NCBI RefSeq assembly: GCF_051297175.1
Contig: NZ_JBINNY010000001.1
Coordinates: forward strand, 1,550,001-1,614,000
Direction of reading: 5' to 3'
Origin: Dryocola sp051297175
GTDB lineage: Bacteria; Pseudomonadota; Gammaproteobacteria; Enterobacterales; Enterobacteriaceae
DNA: 64,000 bases
The position numbers and the translations under genes were made by a program. Below the pieces are notes generated by a model, which was not told where the DNA came from, searched no databases, and worked only from the letters and a program-made list of their open reading frames with translations. Shown piece after piece: positions 25,633 to 33,839 of this stretch (position 1 is the first letter of the stretch; every line of letters begins with the position of its first letter).

Positions 25633-25764
25633 TTAGCGCGTAACCCGGCGAACGTTCGCCACTGTGGAAAAATGACCACGTCCGGCGACTGCAGGCGCTG
25701 TGGCTGTAAGTGATGCTTCAAACGCACCCGACCTAAGAATACCTGTAACGGGCGCTGGCGTCAT
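25633..25764 (-). CDS. possible 43-residue leader peptide upstream of rcsD
   Basis: An ATG at 25764, preceded by AGAGAGA, opens a 43-codon frame whose TAA ends two bases before the rcsD ATG (TAATAATG). The peptide begins MTPAPVTGILRSGAFEAS and ends NVRRVTR; it is rich in Ala, Thr, Val and Gly and shows no signal peptide or membrane segment. The frame is open 45 codons further upstream, so the start is not certain. The tight junction and the lack of an obvious ribosome site for rcsD suggest translational coupling. I recognise no family. It could also be a chance frame. Confidence 0.45.
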   Translation of the reverse strand: MTPAPVTGILRSGAFEASLTATAPAVAGRGHFSTVANVRRVTR

Positions 25765-26065
25765 CGTCTCTCTTTTATTCACATGGATTATAAGGTGAAA
25801 CGGACACATTGCCAGGTCGTTGATAATTAGCCAAATGGCGCGAGCAAAACGGGAAGACGACGGGGCTTTTTTGAAGGTGTTTTTGTACAAAATAATCACG
25901 GCTGTACAATTATTAATTTTGGAAAAGTTGATCGAGGGGATTATATGGACTAAGAAAATTCCCAGAGACCGGTTACATCGTAGTCAGAAGAGGGGCTGAT
26001 TAATTAATAGTCGTTAGTTTTTTGTGCGTGTAGCACAAGAATATTCAAGTAACGTAAAGAAGGGT
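25765..26065. other. region between rcsD leader frame and micF
   Basis: About 300 bases of AT-rich sequence with no convincing gene. It must hold the rcsD promoter on the minus strand. TTGTACAAAATAATCACGGCTGTACAAT at 25884-25911 (shown in parts: TTGTACAA and TTGTACAG on opposite strands) forms an inverted pair of TGTACA boxes. I could not assign a regulator. Confidence 0.4.
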
Positions 26066-26157
26066 AAAAAAAACCGGATGCGAGCATCCGGCACTAATAG
26101 GGGTAAACAGACATTCAGAACTGAATGACGGTAATAAATAAAGTTAATGATGATAGC
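26066..26157 (-). ncRNA. micF: MicF regulatory RNA
   Basis: MicF is an Hfq-binding antisense RNA that represses ompF translation. The minus strand here begins GCTATCATCATTAACTTTAT, the same 5' pairing region as E. coli MicF. It continues through the CATTCAG-TTCTGAATG hairpin and TGTTTACCCCTATT, and ends in a CCGGATG-CGAG-CATCCGG stem followed by eight T residues. The length is about 92 bases (E. coli 93). A TAAAAT -10 element lies at 26165-26170 on the minus strand, seven bases before the 5' end. It is divergent from ompC, as in E. coli, and shares the OmpR-bound region. Confidence 0.95.
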
Positions 26158-26313
26158 GGGATGTATTTTATACATAAATACGGGAAATATTTTGTCATTC
26201 AGTGCTACATGGTTGTTATGCTTGTAACTCATTGATTTTATTAAATCTGATATTTATTTTGATTATTCATGCTTATATTTTTAGCAATTCGTGCTAAAAA
26301 AAGTTCCCCGAAA

Positions 26314-26376
26314 TATACATTTTGATACATCTATATAGATAAATGAAACATCTATATAGTTTTCGTATCATATTCT
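26314..26376 (+). promoter_or_regulatory. OmpR binding region upstream of ompC (C1-C3 type)
   Basis: Three consecutive about 20-base segments resemble OmpR boxes: TATACATTTTGATACATC (26314 on), GATAAATGAAACATCTAT (26338 on) and AGTTTTCGTATCATATTC (26359 on). The repeated A/T-TGAAACATCT pattern and helical phasing fit the C1, C2 and C3 sites of E. coli ompC. Confidence 0.75.
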
Positions 26377-26482
26377 TATTGGATTAATCTGTATTTGTTT
26401 TGGACAATGAGTTTGCCGACTGATTAGAGGGTAATCAGTAAGCAGTGGCATATAAAAAGGCATATAACAGAGGGTTAATAAC

Positions 26483-27586
26483 ATGAAAGTCAAAGTACTG
26501 TCCCTCCTGGTTCCAGCTCTGCTGGTAGCAGGCTCCGCTCATGCGGCCGAAATTTATAACAAAGACGGCAACAAATTAGATCTGTACGGTAAAGTTGACG
26601 GCCTGCACTACTTCTCTGACGACAAGAGCGCTGATGGCGACCAAACCTACATGCGTCTGGGCTTCAAAGGCGAAACTCAGGTAAATGACCAAATCACCGG
26701 TTACGGCCAGTGGGAATACCAGATTCAGGGCAACACCTCTGAAAGCGACAACGACGCATGGACTCGTGTGGCGTTCGCCGGTCTGCGTGTTGGTGATGCT
26801 GGCTCCTTCGACTACGGTCGTAACTACGGCGTAATCTACGACGTAGCGGCATGGACTGACGTTCTGCCTGAGTTCGGCGGCGACACCTACGGCGCTGACA
26901 ACTTCCTGTTCAGCCGTGCTAACGGCGTTGCAACTTACCGTAACACCGACTTCTTCGGTCTGGTTGACGGCCTGAACTTTGCGGCTCAGTACCAGGGTAA
27001 AAACGGCAGCACCAGCGGTGAAGACTTCGGCGGTCGTAGCGTTCTGAAACAGAACGGCGACGGTTACGGTCTGTCCATGACTTACGATCTGGGCGAAGGC
27101 TTCAGCGTAGGTGGTGCGATGTCCTCCTCCAAGCGTACCTGGGATCAGAACAACACCGCAGCACTGGGTAACGGTGACCGCGCTGAAGCGTATACCGGTG
27201 GTCTGAAATATGACGCGAACAACGTCTACCTGGCCGCTCAGTACACCCAGACTTACAACGCAACGCGTTTCGGCGGTAACTCTTCTTCCGCTGCATACGG
27301 CTATGCTAACAAAGCACAGAACTTCGAAGTGGTTGCACAGTACCAGTTCGACTTCGGCCTGCGCCCATCCGTGGCTTACCTGCAGTCCAAAGGTAAAGAC
27401 ATCGAAGGTTACGGCGACCAGGATCTGCTGAAATATGTTGATGTGGGTACCACTTACTACTTCAACAAAAACATGTCCACCTACGTTGACTACAAAATCA
27501 ACCTGGTTGACGCAAACAACTTCACCCGTGCCGCTGGCATCGGTACCGACGACATCGTTGGTGTTGGTCTGGTTTACCAGTTCTAA
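26483..27586 (+). CDS. ompC: outer membrane porin OmpC
   Basis: Trimeric general diffusion porin, favoured at high osmolarity through EnvZ/OmpR. It has 367 residues. A 21-residue signal peptide (cleavage AHA|AEIYN) is followed by the 16-stranded barrel. The constriction-loop L3 motif is PEFGGDTYGADNF, and the protein ends in the C-terminal Phe of GLVYQF. The leader (GAGGGTTAATAACATG) is nearly identical to E. coli ompC. Codon use is strongly biased to major tRNAs, as expected for a very abundant protein. It is monocistronic, with OmpR sites upstream and a strong terminator downstream. Surface loops (for example SSSKRTWDQNNTAALGNG) differ from E. coli, as is usual. Confidence 0.96.
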   Translation: MKVKVLSLLVPALLVAGSAHAAEIYNKDGNKLDLYGKVDGLHYFSDDKSADGDQTYMRLGFKGETQVNDQITGYGQWEYQIQGNTSESDNDAWTRVAFAGLRVGDAGSFDYGRNYGVIYDVAAWTDVLPEFGGDTYGADNFLFSRANGVATYRNTDFFGLVDGLNFAAQYQGKNGSTSGEDFGGRSVLKQNGDGYGLSMTYDLGEGFSVGGAMSSSKRTWDQNNTAALGNGDRAEAYTGGLKYDANNVYLAAQYTQTYNATRFGGNSSSAAYGYANKAQNFEVVAQYQFDFGLRPSVAYLQSKGKDIEGYGDQDLLKYVDVGTTYYFNKNMSTYVDYKINLVDANNFTRAAGIGTDDIVGVGLVYQF

Positions 27587-27602
27587 TTCCGACCCTCGTT
27601 GC

Positions 27603-27628
27603 AAAAGGCGCCTCCGGGCGCCTTTTTT
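27603..27628 (+). terminator. ompC terminator
   Basis: AAAAGGCGCC, TCC and GGGCGCCTTTTTT form a GC-rich stem with a T-run, 17 bases after the ompC stop. Confidence 0.93.
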
Positions 27629-27717
27629 GTGTCTGCAATCTCAACAACGCCGCGCTTTTCCTCATCGCTTTCGTCATTTGGTATACTCTTGCGCCTCAAA
27701 ACGGGAGAAACAAAACG

Positions 27718-28758
27718 ATGGAATACCCTTTTATTCGCCGTGGCCTGCTTGCCGTGGCGCTGCTCGCGCTTGTCGGATGCGACAATCAATCCGCGACCGC
27801 CAGCAAAGGCGTTGTGCTGGAAGGTAAAACGATGGGCACCTTCTGGCGCGTTAGCCTGGCCGGTGTAGACGATGCCGACCAGAACGCGCTGCGCAGCAAG
27901 ATTCAGGCCCAGCTCGACGGCGACGATCGCCTGCTTTCAACCTACAAATCCGATTCCGCGCTGTCCCGCTTTAACCAGTCCCGCAGCACCGAGCCGTATC
28001 CGGTGACGGAAGCGATGAGCGATATCGTGACCCTGTCCCTGCGCATCGGCGCGAAAACCGACGGCGCGATGGATATCACCGTTGGCCCGCTGGTCAATTT
28101 ATGGGGATTCGGGCCGGACAAGCAGCCGGTCAAAACGCCTGACCAGGCGCAAATCGACGCGGCGAAAGCGCTGACCGGCTTACATCACCTGAAAGTCATT
28201 AACAAGGCCGGGCAGCAGTGGCTCCAAAAAGATCTGCCGGGCCTGTACGTCGACCTTTCGACCGTTGGCGAAGGATACGCTGCGGATCATCTTGCGCGCC
28301 TGATGGAGCACAACGGCATCAGCCGCTATCTGGTTTCCGTGGGCGGGGCGGTGGTGACGCGCGGAACCAATCCCGACGGTAAGGCCTGGCGCGTGGCTAT
28401 CCAAAAGCCAACCGATCGGGAAAACGCCGTTCAGGCGATTGTCGATCTGAACGGGCACGGCATCAGCACCTCCGGCAGCTATCGCAATTATTACGAGCTG
28501 GAAGGCAAGCGCCTGTCGCACGTTATCGATCCCGTCACCGGCGCGCCTATTCAACACAGGCTGGTCTCCGCAACGGTCATTGCCACCACGGCGATGGAGG
28601 CCGACGGCTGGGATACCGGGCTGATGGTCTTAGGCACCGAAAAAGCGAAACGGGTGGCGGAGAAAGAGGGGCTGGCGGTCTATCTCATCACCAAAGAGGG
28701 CGAGGGATTTACGACGTGGATGTCGCCGCAGTTTAAAACTTTCCTGCAAAACGAGTAA
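27718..28758 (+). CDS. apbE: FAD:protein FMN transferase, lipoprotein
   Basis: ApbE attaches FMN covalently to Thr residues of periplasmic-side flavoproteins such as NqrB/NqrC and RnfG/RnfD. It has 346 residues (E. coli 351). It carries a lipoprotein signal peptide with lipobox LVGC (Cys21). Family motifs are KTMGTFWRV, VDLSTVGEGYAADHLA, VSVGGAVVTRG and the C-terminal HVIDPVTGAP plus TTAMEADGWDTGLMVLG, which holds metal-binding Thr and Asp residues. It sits between ompC and ada, the same order as E. coli. An Ada-box-like site overlaps the end of the gene. Confidence 0.94.
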   Translation: MEYPFIRRGLLAVALLALVGCDNQSATASKGVVLEGKTMGTFWRVSLAGVDDADQNALRSKIQAQLDGDDRLLSTYKSDSALSRFNQSRSTEPYPVTEAMSDIVTLSLRIGAKTDGAMDITVGPLVNLWGFGPDKQPVKTPDQAQIDAAKALTGLHHLKVINKAGQQWLQKDLPGLYVDLSTVGEGYAADHLARLMEHNGISRYLVSVGGAVVTRGTNPDGKAWRVAIQKPTDRENAVQAIVDLNGHGISTSGSYRNYYELEGKRLSHVIDPVTGAPIQHRLVSATVIATTAMEADGWDTGLMVLGTEKAKRVAEKEGLAVYLITKEGEGFTTWMSPQFKTFLQNE

Positions 28759-28771
28759 AATTAGAAAGCAA
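28759..28771 (+). promoter_or_regulatory. Ada box upstream of ada
   Basis: AAT-TAGAAA-GCAA fits the AAT-N6-GCAA pattern of the E. coli ada box (AATTAAAGCGCAAGA). It starts directly after the apbE stop, about 70 bases before the ada ATG, the distance expected for autoactivation by methylated Ada. Confidence 0.7.
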
Positions 28772-28798
28772 GAATGTGGGTTTTCCGCAGCGGCGATG

Positions 28799-28821
28799 CT
28801 GTCACAGTTAGCCTGTGACAG
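28799..28821. promoter_or_regulatory. perfect 9-bp inverted repeat just upstream of ada
   Basis: CTGTCACAG, TTAGC and CTGTGACAG form a perfect inverted repeat ending 19 bases before the ada ATG. It overlaps the place where the -10 element would lie if TTCCGC (28783-28788) is the -35. It may be an operator or a leader hairpin. Confidence 0.5.
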
Positions 28822-28840
28822 CAAAACAGAGGAGCCAGTC

Positions 28841-29911
28841 ATGAAAACCATCAGTGACATTCCCGCAGCCGATAGCCGCTGGCAGGCCGTGGAAACCCGT
28901 GACGGGCGCGCAGACGGCGAATTTGTATTTGCCGTGAAAACAACGGGGATTTTTTGCCGCCCGTCGTGCAGCGCGCGCCGTCCGCTGCGCAAAAACGTGC
29001 TGTTCTTTGCCGACCCGGAAGCCGCGAAGGCCGCCGGCTTCCGCCCCTGTAAACGCTGCCAGCCGGACAAACTTGCCCCTGAACGCCAGCGCGCAGAACG
29101 CATTACCCAAGCCTGCCGCATTCTGCAAGAGAGCGCCGATCCCGTCACGCTTGAAGCGCTTGCGGCGCAGGTGGCTATGAGCCCCTTTCATTTCCATCGT
29201 CTGTTCAAAAGCGTCACGGGCCTGACGCCAAACGCCTGGCAGAAAGCCATGCGGGCAGGGCGGCTGCGCGACGAACTGGCGCAGGGCGAAACGGTAACGC
29301 GCGCCGCGTTTGACGCCGGGTATCAGTCCGGCAGCCACTTTTATCAGCAGGCCGATGCCGCGCTGGGTATGACGGCTCGCCAGTATCGGCAGGGCGGCAG
29401 GCAGGCGGCAATCCGCTTTGTGGTCGGCACCTGTCGGCTCGGCGAATTTCTGGTCGCCGAAAGCGAGCGCGGAATTTGCGCTATCCTTCTGGGGAGCACG
29501 CCTGAATCGCTGATCGCGGAGCTGGAGACTGTATTTCCGAATGCGCGATTAATTGCTGATGATGCCGGTTTTGCGGAACGCGTCGCACGGGTTGTCAGCT
29601 TCCTGGAACATCCCGCCAGCCATTTTGATCTGCCGCTTGATATCCAGGGCACCGCGTTTCAGCAGCAGGTCTGGCAGGCGCTGCGGGCTATTCCGCCCGG
29701 CAGCACCGCCAGCTACCGGGAGATTGCCGAACGCATCGGCAAGCCTGGCGCGGTGCGGGCGGTCGCGGGTGCCTGCGCGGCAAACCGGCTGGCGGTAATC
29801 ATTCCCTGCCATCGGGTTGTGCGCAACGACGGCGCGCTTTCCGGCTACCGCTGGGGCGTGGAGCGAAAACAGCAGCTGCTGAATATCGAGGCTGCACAGA
29901 GGAAAGAATAA
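28841..29911 (+). CDS. ada: Ada: methyltransferase and transcriptional activator of the adaptive response
   Basis: Ada repairs methylphosphotriesters through its N-terminal zinc domain and O6-methylguanine through its C-terminal domain. When methylated at the N-terminal Cys it activates ada, alkB, alkA and aidB. It has 356 residues (E. coli 354). The zinc and acceptor cysteines are Cys39, Cys43, Cys70 and Cys73 (FCRPSC, RPCKRC). The AraC-type helix-turn-helix spans about 85-180. The C-terminal methyltransferase motif IPCHRVV has acceptor Cys323. The ATG at 28841 has AGAGGAG upstream; an in-frame ATG 45 bases earlier has no such site and would remove the inverted repeat from the leader. It overlaps alkB by one base. 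Confidence 0.96.
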   Translation: MKTISDIPAADSRWQAVETRDGRADGEFVFAVKTTGIFCRPSCSARRPLRKNVLFFADPEAAKAAGFRPCKRCQPDKLAPERQRAERITQACRILQESADPVTLEALAAQVAMSPFHFHRLFKSVTGLTPNAWQKAMRAGRLRDELAQGETVTRAAFDAGYQSGSHFYQQADAALGMTARQYRQGGRQAAIRFVVGTCRLGEFLVAESERGICAILLGSTPESLIAELETVFPNARLIADDAGFAERVARVVSFLEHPASHFDLPLDIQGTAFQQQVWQALRAIPPGSTASYREIAERIGKPGAVRAVAGACAANRLAVIIPCHRVVRNDGALSGYRWGVERKQQLLNIEAAQRKE

Positions 29912-30552
29912 TGCTGGACCTGTTTGCTGATGAAACGCCCTGGCAGGAGCCGCTGGCAGAGGGGGCCGTGATCCTGCGCCGTTTTGCACGCGCCGCCGCA
30001 GGCGAGCTGATCCAGCAAATCGAGCACGTCGCGTCCCACTCGCCGTTCCGCCAGATGGTGACGCCGGGCGGCTATACGATGTCGGTGGAGATGACCAACT
30101 GCGGGGCAAGGGGCTGGACGACGGACCCGCACGGCTATTTATACTCGCCGGACGATCCGCTAACCGGCCGGCGCTGGCCGGAAATGCCGCAGGCTTTTCG
30201 CGCGTTATCGGATGCGGCTTCGCAGGCCGCGGGTTACCCCGGCTTTACGCCGGATGCCTGTCTTATCAACCGCTACGCGCCGGGCGCAAAACTTTCCCTT
30301 CATCAGGATAAAGACGAGCCAAACCTCCGGCAGCCTATCGTTTCCGTGTCGCTTGGCCTGCCCGCAGTGTTCCAGTTTGGCGGCCTGAAGCGTAACGATC
30401 CGCTGGTGCGCGTGATGCTTGAACATGGCGATGTGGTGGTCTGGGGCGGCCCGTCGCGCCTGTTCTACCACGGCATTCTGCCGCTGAAGGCCGGGCATCA
30501 TCCGGCTACCGGCGAAGTGCGCTACAACCTCACTTTCCGCTGTACTGAATAA
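29911..30552 (+). CDS. alkB: alpha-ketoglutarate-dependent DNA dioxygenase AlkB
   Basis: Fe(II)/2-oxoglutarate dioxygenase that removes 1-methyladenine and 3-methylcytosine lesions from DNA and RNA by oxidative demethylation. It has 213 residues (E. coli 216). The iron ligands His131, Asp133 (LSLHQDKDE) and His187 (RLFYHGIL) match E. coli numbering, and the 2-oxoglutarate-binding arginines are Arg204 and Arg210 (VRYNLTFR). The ATG shares its A with the ada stop (TAATG), so it is translated from the ada transcript and co-induced in the adaptive response. Confidence 0.96.
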   Translation: MLDLFADETPWQEPLAEGAVILRRFARAAAGELIQQIEHVASHSPFRQMVTPGGYTMSVEMTNCGARGWTTDPHGYLYSPDDPLTGRRWPEMPQAFRALSDAASQAAGYPGFTPDACLINRYAPGAKLSLHQDKDEPNLRQPIVSVSLGLPAVFQFGGLKRNDPLVRVMLEHGDVVVWGGPSRLFYHGILPLKAGHHPATGEVRYNLTFRCTE

Positions 30553-30626
30553 AAATAAGAATTATTCTTGCTGTGGAAGCATTGCCGTTTAAACTGCTCG
30601 CTGTTTTTGTTAGCGGGTAGTGAGCG

Positions 30627-32273
30627 ATGGAACTTTTACAGGTGGTTTACCGGCAGTATCGCTGGCCTTTTTTAATGGTGATGGCGCTAAGCCTTGCCAG
30701 CGCGGCGTTGGGCATCGGCCTGATTGCCTTTATCAACCAGCGGCTGATTGAAACTCCGGATATCTCATTAGCGGTGCTGCCCGAATTCCTCGGCCTGCTG
30801 CTCCTGCTGATGGCCGTCACGCTGGGCTCGCAGCTCGCGTTGACCACGCTTGGCCACCATTTCGTCTTCCGCCTGCGCAGCGAATTTATCAAACGCCTGA
30901 TGGACACCCACGTTGAACGCGTTGAACAGCTGGGCAGCGCCGCGCTGCTGGCCGGGCTGACCAGCGACGTGCGAAACATCACCATTGCGTTTGTCCGCCT
31001 GCCTGAGCTGGTGCAGGGCATTATTCTCACCTTTGGCTCCGCGGCGTATCTCGCGTGGCTTTCCCCGAAAATGCTTGGCGTGACCGCTATCTGGGTTGCG
31101 GTGACGATATTCGGCGGCTACCTGCTGGTGGCCCGCGTTTATAAGCACATGGCGCAGCTCCGTGAAATTGAAGACCAGCTTTATGACGACTACCAGACGG
31201 TAATTGAAGGGCGCAAAGAGCTGACTCTCAACCGTGAACGCGCGGAACGCGTATATGAAGATACCTATATTCCGCACGCCAGCGACTACCGTCACCACAT
31301 CATTCGCGCCGATACCTTCCACCTGAGCGCGGTGAACTGGTCGAACATTATGATGCTGGGCGTGATTGGCCTGGTGTTCTGGATGGCGAACAGCCTCGGC
31401 TGGTCGGATACCAACGTGGCGGCAACGTTCTCCCTGACGCTGCTTTTCCTGCGCACGCCGATGCTTTCCGCCGTGGGCGCGCTGCCGACGCTGCTTAGCG
31501 CTCAGGTGGCGTTTAACAAGCTGAGAAAGTTCGAGCTTGCGCCGTATGAGGCTGCTTTCCCTCGCTCGAAGGAAGCAGGGCAGTGGCAGACTCTGGAATT
31601 GCGCGACGTGGTGTTCAAATATGGCGATAACGCCTTCGCCGTTGGCCCGCTAAACCTAAAGATTGAACGCGGCGAGCTGATCTTCCTGATCGGCGGCAAC
31701 GGCAGCGGTAAATCTACCCTCGCGATGCTGCTGACGGGCCTTTATCACCCAGTTTCGGGGGCTATCTACCTCGACGGTAAGCAGGTTGACGCCGGTAATC
31801 TGGACGATTACCGCAAGCTGTTCTCGGCGGTCTTCACCGATGTCTGGCTGTTTGACCGTTTACTGGGCCAGCAGGGCGAACGGGCAAAATCGGAGCTGGT
31901 CGCAAGCTGGCTTGAGCGCCTGAAAATGAGTGAAAAGCTGAAGCTCGATAACGGCAAAATCCTCAACCTCAAGCTATCCAAAGGGCAGCGCAAGCGCGTG
32001 GCGCTGCTGCTGGCGCTGGCGGAGGAAAGGGACATTATCCTGCTCGACGAATGGGCGGCGGATCAGGACCCGCACTTCCGCCGTGAGTTTTACCAGGAGC
32101 TGCTGCCGCTGATGCAGCAGATGGGCAAAACCATCTTCGCCATCAGCCACGACGACCACTACTTTATTCATGCCGACCGGCTGCTTGAAATGCGCCAGGG
32201 GCTTTTGAGCGAGCTTACCGGCCTCGAGCGCGACAGCGCTTCACGCGATGCGGTGGCGAGAACCGGCAGTTAA
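30627..32273 (+). CDS. yojI: ABC transporter, fused permease and ATPase (YojI)
   Basis: SyrD/PvdE-type exporter half-transporter. E. coli YojI exports microcin J25. It has 548 residues (E. coli 547). About six membrane segments fill residues 1-300. The ATPase domain shows Walker A GGNGSGKSTLAM (near residue 354), a signature variant LSKGQRKRV (near 450) and Walker B DIILLDEWAADQDP. The signature lacks the canonical LSGGQ Gly pair, as is usual in this family. It follows alkB by 74 bases and may be partly co-transcribed. A strong hairpin and T-run follow it. In E. coli mqo and eco are nearby; here mgtE is next. Confidence 0.93.
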   Translation: MELLQVVYRQYRWPFLMVMALSLASAALGIGLIAFINQRLIETPDISLAVLPEFLGLLLLLMAVTLGSQLALTTLGHHFVFRLRSEFIKRLMDTHVERVEQLGSAALLAGLTSDVRNITIAFVRLPELVQGIILTFGSAAYLAWLSPKMLGVTAIWVAVTIFGGYLLVARVYKHMAQLREIEDQLYDDYQTVIEGRKELTLNRERAERVYEDTYIPHASDYRHHIIRADTFHLSAVNWSNIMMLGVIGLVFWMANSLGWSDTNVAATFSLTLLFLRTPMLSAVGALPTLLSAQVAFNKLRKFELAPYEAAFPRSKEAGQWQTLELRDVVFKYGDNAFAVGPLNLKIERGELIFLIGGNGSGKSTLAMLLTGLYHPVSGAIYLDGKQVDAGNLDDYRKLFSAVFTDVWLFDRLLGQQGERAKSELVASWLERLKMSEKLKLDNGKILNLKLSKGQRKRVALLLALAEERDIILLDEWAADQDPHFRREFYQELLPLMQQMGKTIFAISHDDHYFIHADRLLEMRQGLLSELTGLERDSASRDAVARTGS

Positions 32274-32292
32274 TCGGTCAATACGCCACAAT

Positions 32293-32335
32293 AGTAGGGT
32301 GGATAGGCGAATTCGTCTTTCACCCTACTGTTTTT
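32293..32335 (+). terminator. yojI terminator
   Basis: AGTAGGGTG (32293-32301) pairs with CACCCTACT (32321-32329), with a 19-base loop that can pair further (AGGCGAATTCGTCTT). It is followed by GTTTTT. Confidence 0.85.
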
Positions 32336-32408
32336 ACCCGCATCCCTTTTGTTTTCCTTGCGTCTACACGCTATAACTAACCTCGTCGTTATCAGGGAAA
32401 AACGCCAG

Positions 32409-33836
32409 ATGTCAGCCACTCCGAAGTACAACACCAAACAGCGTGCGCAAGACCGTGCGCGAATCCTGCAAATTCTTCTCACTAATAAAGCGGTTTCAAG
32501 CGGGATCCTTGGGCGTTTGCCCACGCCCGACGCGCATACGCCCGAACAGGATATTGCCGAGATCGTTTCGCTGGTCGAAAAGCTGCCGGCTGCCGACCTT
32601 GCGGACGTGCTCGAAGCGCTCCCTTCCGAAGAGCGTCATGCGCTCTGGAGCCTGGTCAAAGAGGAAAAGCGCGGGCAGGTGCTGATCGAGGCGTCGGAAA
32701 CCGTCTGGGACGATCTGATCGAGGACATGAGCGATAAAGAGCTGCTGAAGGCCCTGCGCCCGCTCGACATAGACGACCAGATTTACCTCGCCCAGTATTT
32801 GCCGCGCGACCTGATGGGCCGCCTGCTGGCAACGCTCCCGCAGGACGAGCGCACGCAGGTTCGCAAGGTGCTGCACTACGACAAGCATAGCGTCGGCGCC
32901 ATGATGGACTTCGAGGTGATTACCGTGCGCGCGGACGTCACCCTCGCGGTGGTGCAGCGTTATCTGCGTATTCGCGGCAGGGTGCCCCAGAACACCGATA
33001 AACTTTTCGTCACCGCCCGCGATAAAACCCTGCTTGGCGAGCTGAAGCTAACCACCATTCTGCTGCATGCGCCCGAAACACCTGTCCTTAAGGTTATGGA
33101 CGATAACCCGACCTGCTTTGCGCCGGAGGATCACGACGAGAACGCGGCGCGCACGTTTGAAAGGGATAACCTGGTCAGCGCCGCCGTTATTGACAGCAGC
33201 GGTAAACTGATGGGCCGCCTGACCATCGATGAAATCATTGACGTGGTTTACGAAGAAACGGATAGCGATTTGCGTCGCATGGGTGGCCTGAGCGCCGAAG
33301 AGGACGTTTTTGCTCCGGTATCGAAAGCGGTAAAAGCGCGCTGGGCGTGGCTCGCTATTAATTTATGCACCGCGTTTGTGGCCTCGCGCGTGATCGGCAT
33401 GTTTGAACATACCATCTCGCAGCTGGTGGCGTTGGCCTCTCTGATGCCCATCGTTGCGGGCATCGGCGGCAACACCGGCAATCAGACCATAACCATGATC
33501 GTTCGCGCGCTTGCCCTACAGCACATTCAGGCCGGGAACTACTCGTTTTTAGTCCTGCGTGAGCTGGGCGTTGCGCTGATAAACGGCATCGTCTGGGGCG
33601 GGGTGATGGGGACGGTAACCTGGCTGCTGTATAACGACCCGGCTCTCGGCGGCGTAATGACGCTTGCCATGATCTTAAACCTGCTGGTGGCGGCGCTGAT
33701 GGGCGTACTTATCCCAATGATCATGACGCGGCTGGGCAAAGACCCGGCGGTGGGGTCGAGCGTGATGATCACGGCTTTGACCGACACCGGCGGGTTCTTT
33801 ATCTTCCTCGGACTGGCGACAATCTTCCTGCTTTAA
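32409..33836 (+). CDS. mgtE: MgtE family magnesium transporter
   Basis: Mg2+-gated magnesium channel of the MgtE/SLC41 type in the inner membrane. It has 475 residues from the ATG at 32409. The MgtE N domain lies at about residues 45-145 (LVEKLPAADLADVLEALPSE). Tandem CBS domains follow at about 150-275 (VGAMMDFEVITV, GRLTIDEIIDVVYEE). Five membrane helices are near 300-475, with the pore motif PIVAGIGGNTGNQT near 360 and a final TALTDTGGFFIFLGLA helix. The ATG is preferred to an upstream in-frame TTG that has no ribosome site, though the spacing to AGGGA is long. E. coli K-12 lacks MgtE. It is convergent with the next gene, with only three bases between stops. Confidence 0.93.
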   Translation: MSATPKYNTKQRAQDRARILQILLTNKAVSSGILGRLPTPDAHTPEQDIAEIVSLVEKLPAADLADVLEALPSEERHALWSLVKEEKRGQVLIEASETVWDDLIEDMSDKELLKALRPLDIDDQIYLAQYLPRDLMGRLLATLPQDERTQVRKVLHYDKHSVGAMMDFEVITVRADVTLAVVQRYLRIRGRVPQNTDKLFVTARDKTLLGELKLTTILLHAPETPVLKVMDDNPTCFAPEDHDENAARTFERDNLVSAAVIDSSGKLMGRLTIDEIIDVVYEETDSDLRRMGGLSAEEDVFAPVSKAVKARWAWLAINLCTAFVASRVIGMFEHTISQLVALASLMPIVAGIGGNTGNQTITMIVRALALQHIQAGNYSFLVLRELGVALINGIVWGGVMGTVTWLLYNDPALGGVMTLAMILNLLVAALMGVLIPMIMTRLGKDPAVGSSVMITALTDTGGFFIFLGLATIFLL

Positions 33837-33839
33837 GCG

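Noticed and set aside
26576..27604. 342-residue reading frame antisense to ompC
   Set aside because: It arises from the strong codon bias of ompC; no independent start signal or family match is seen.
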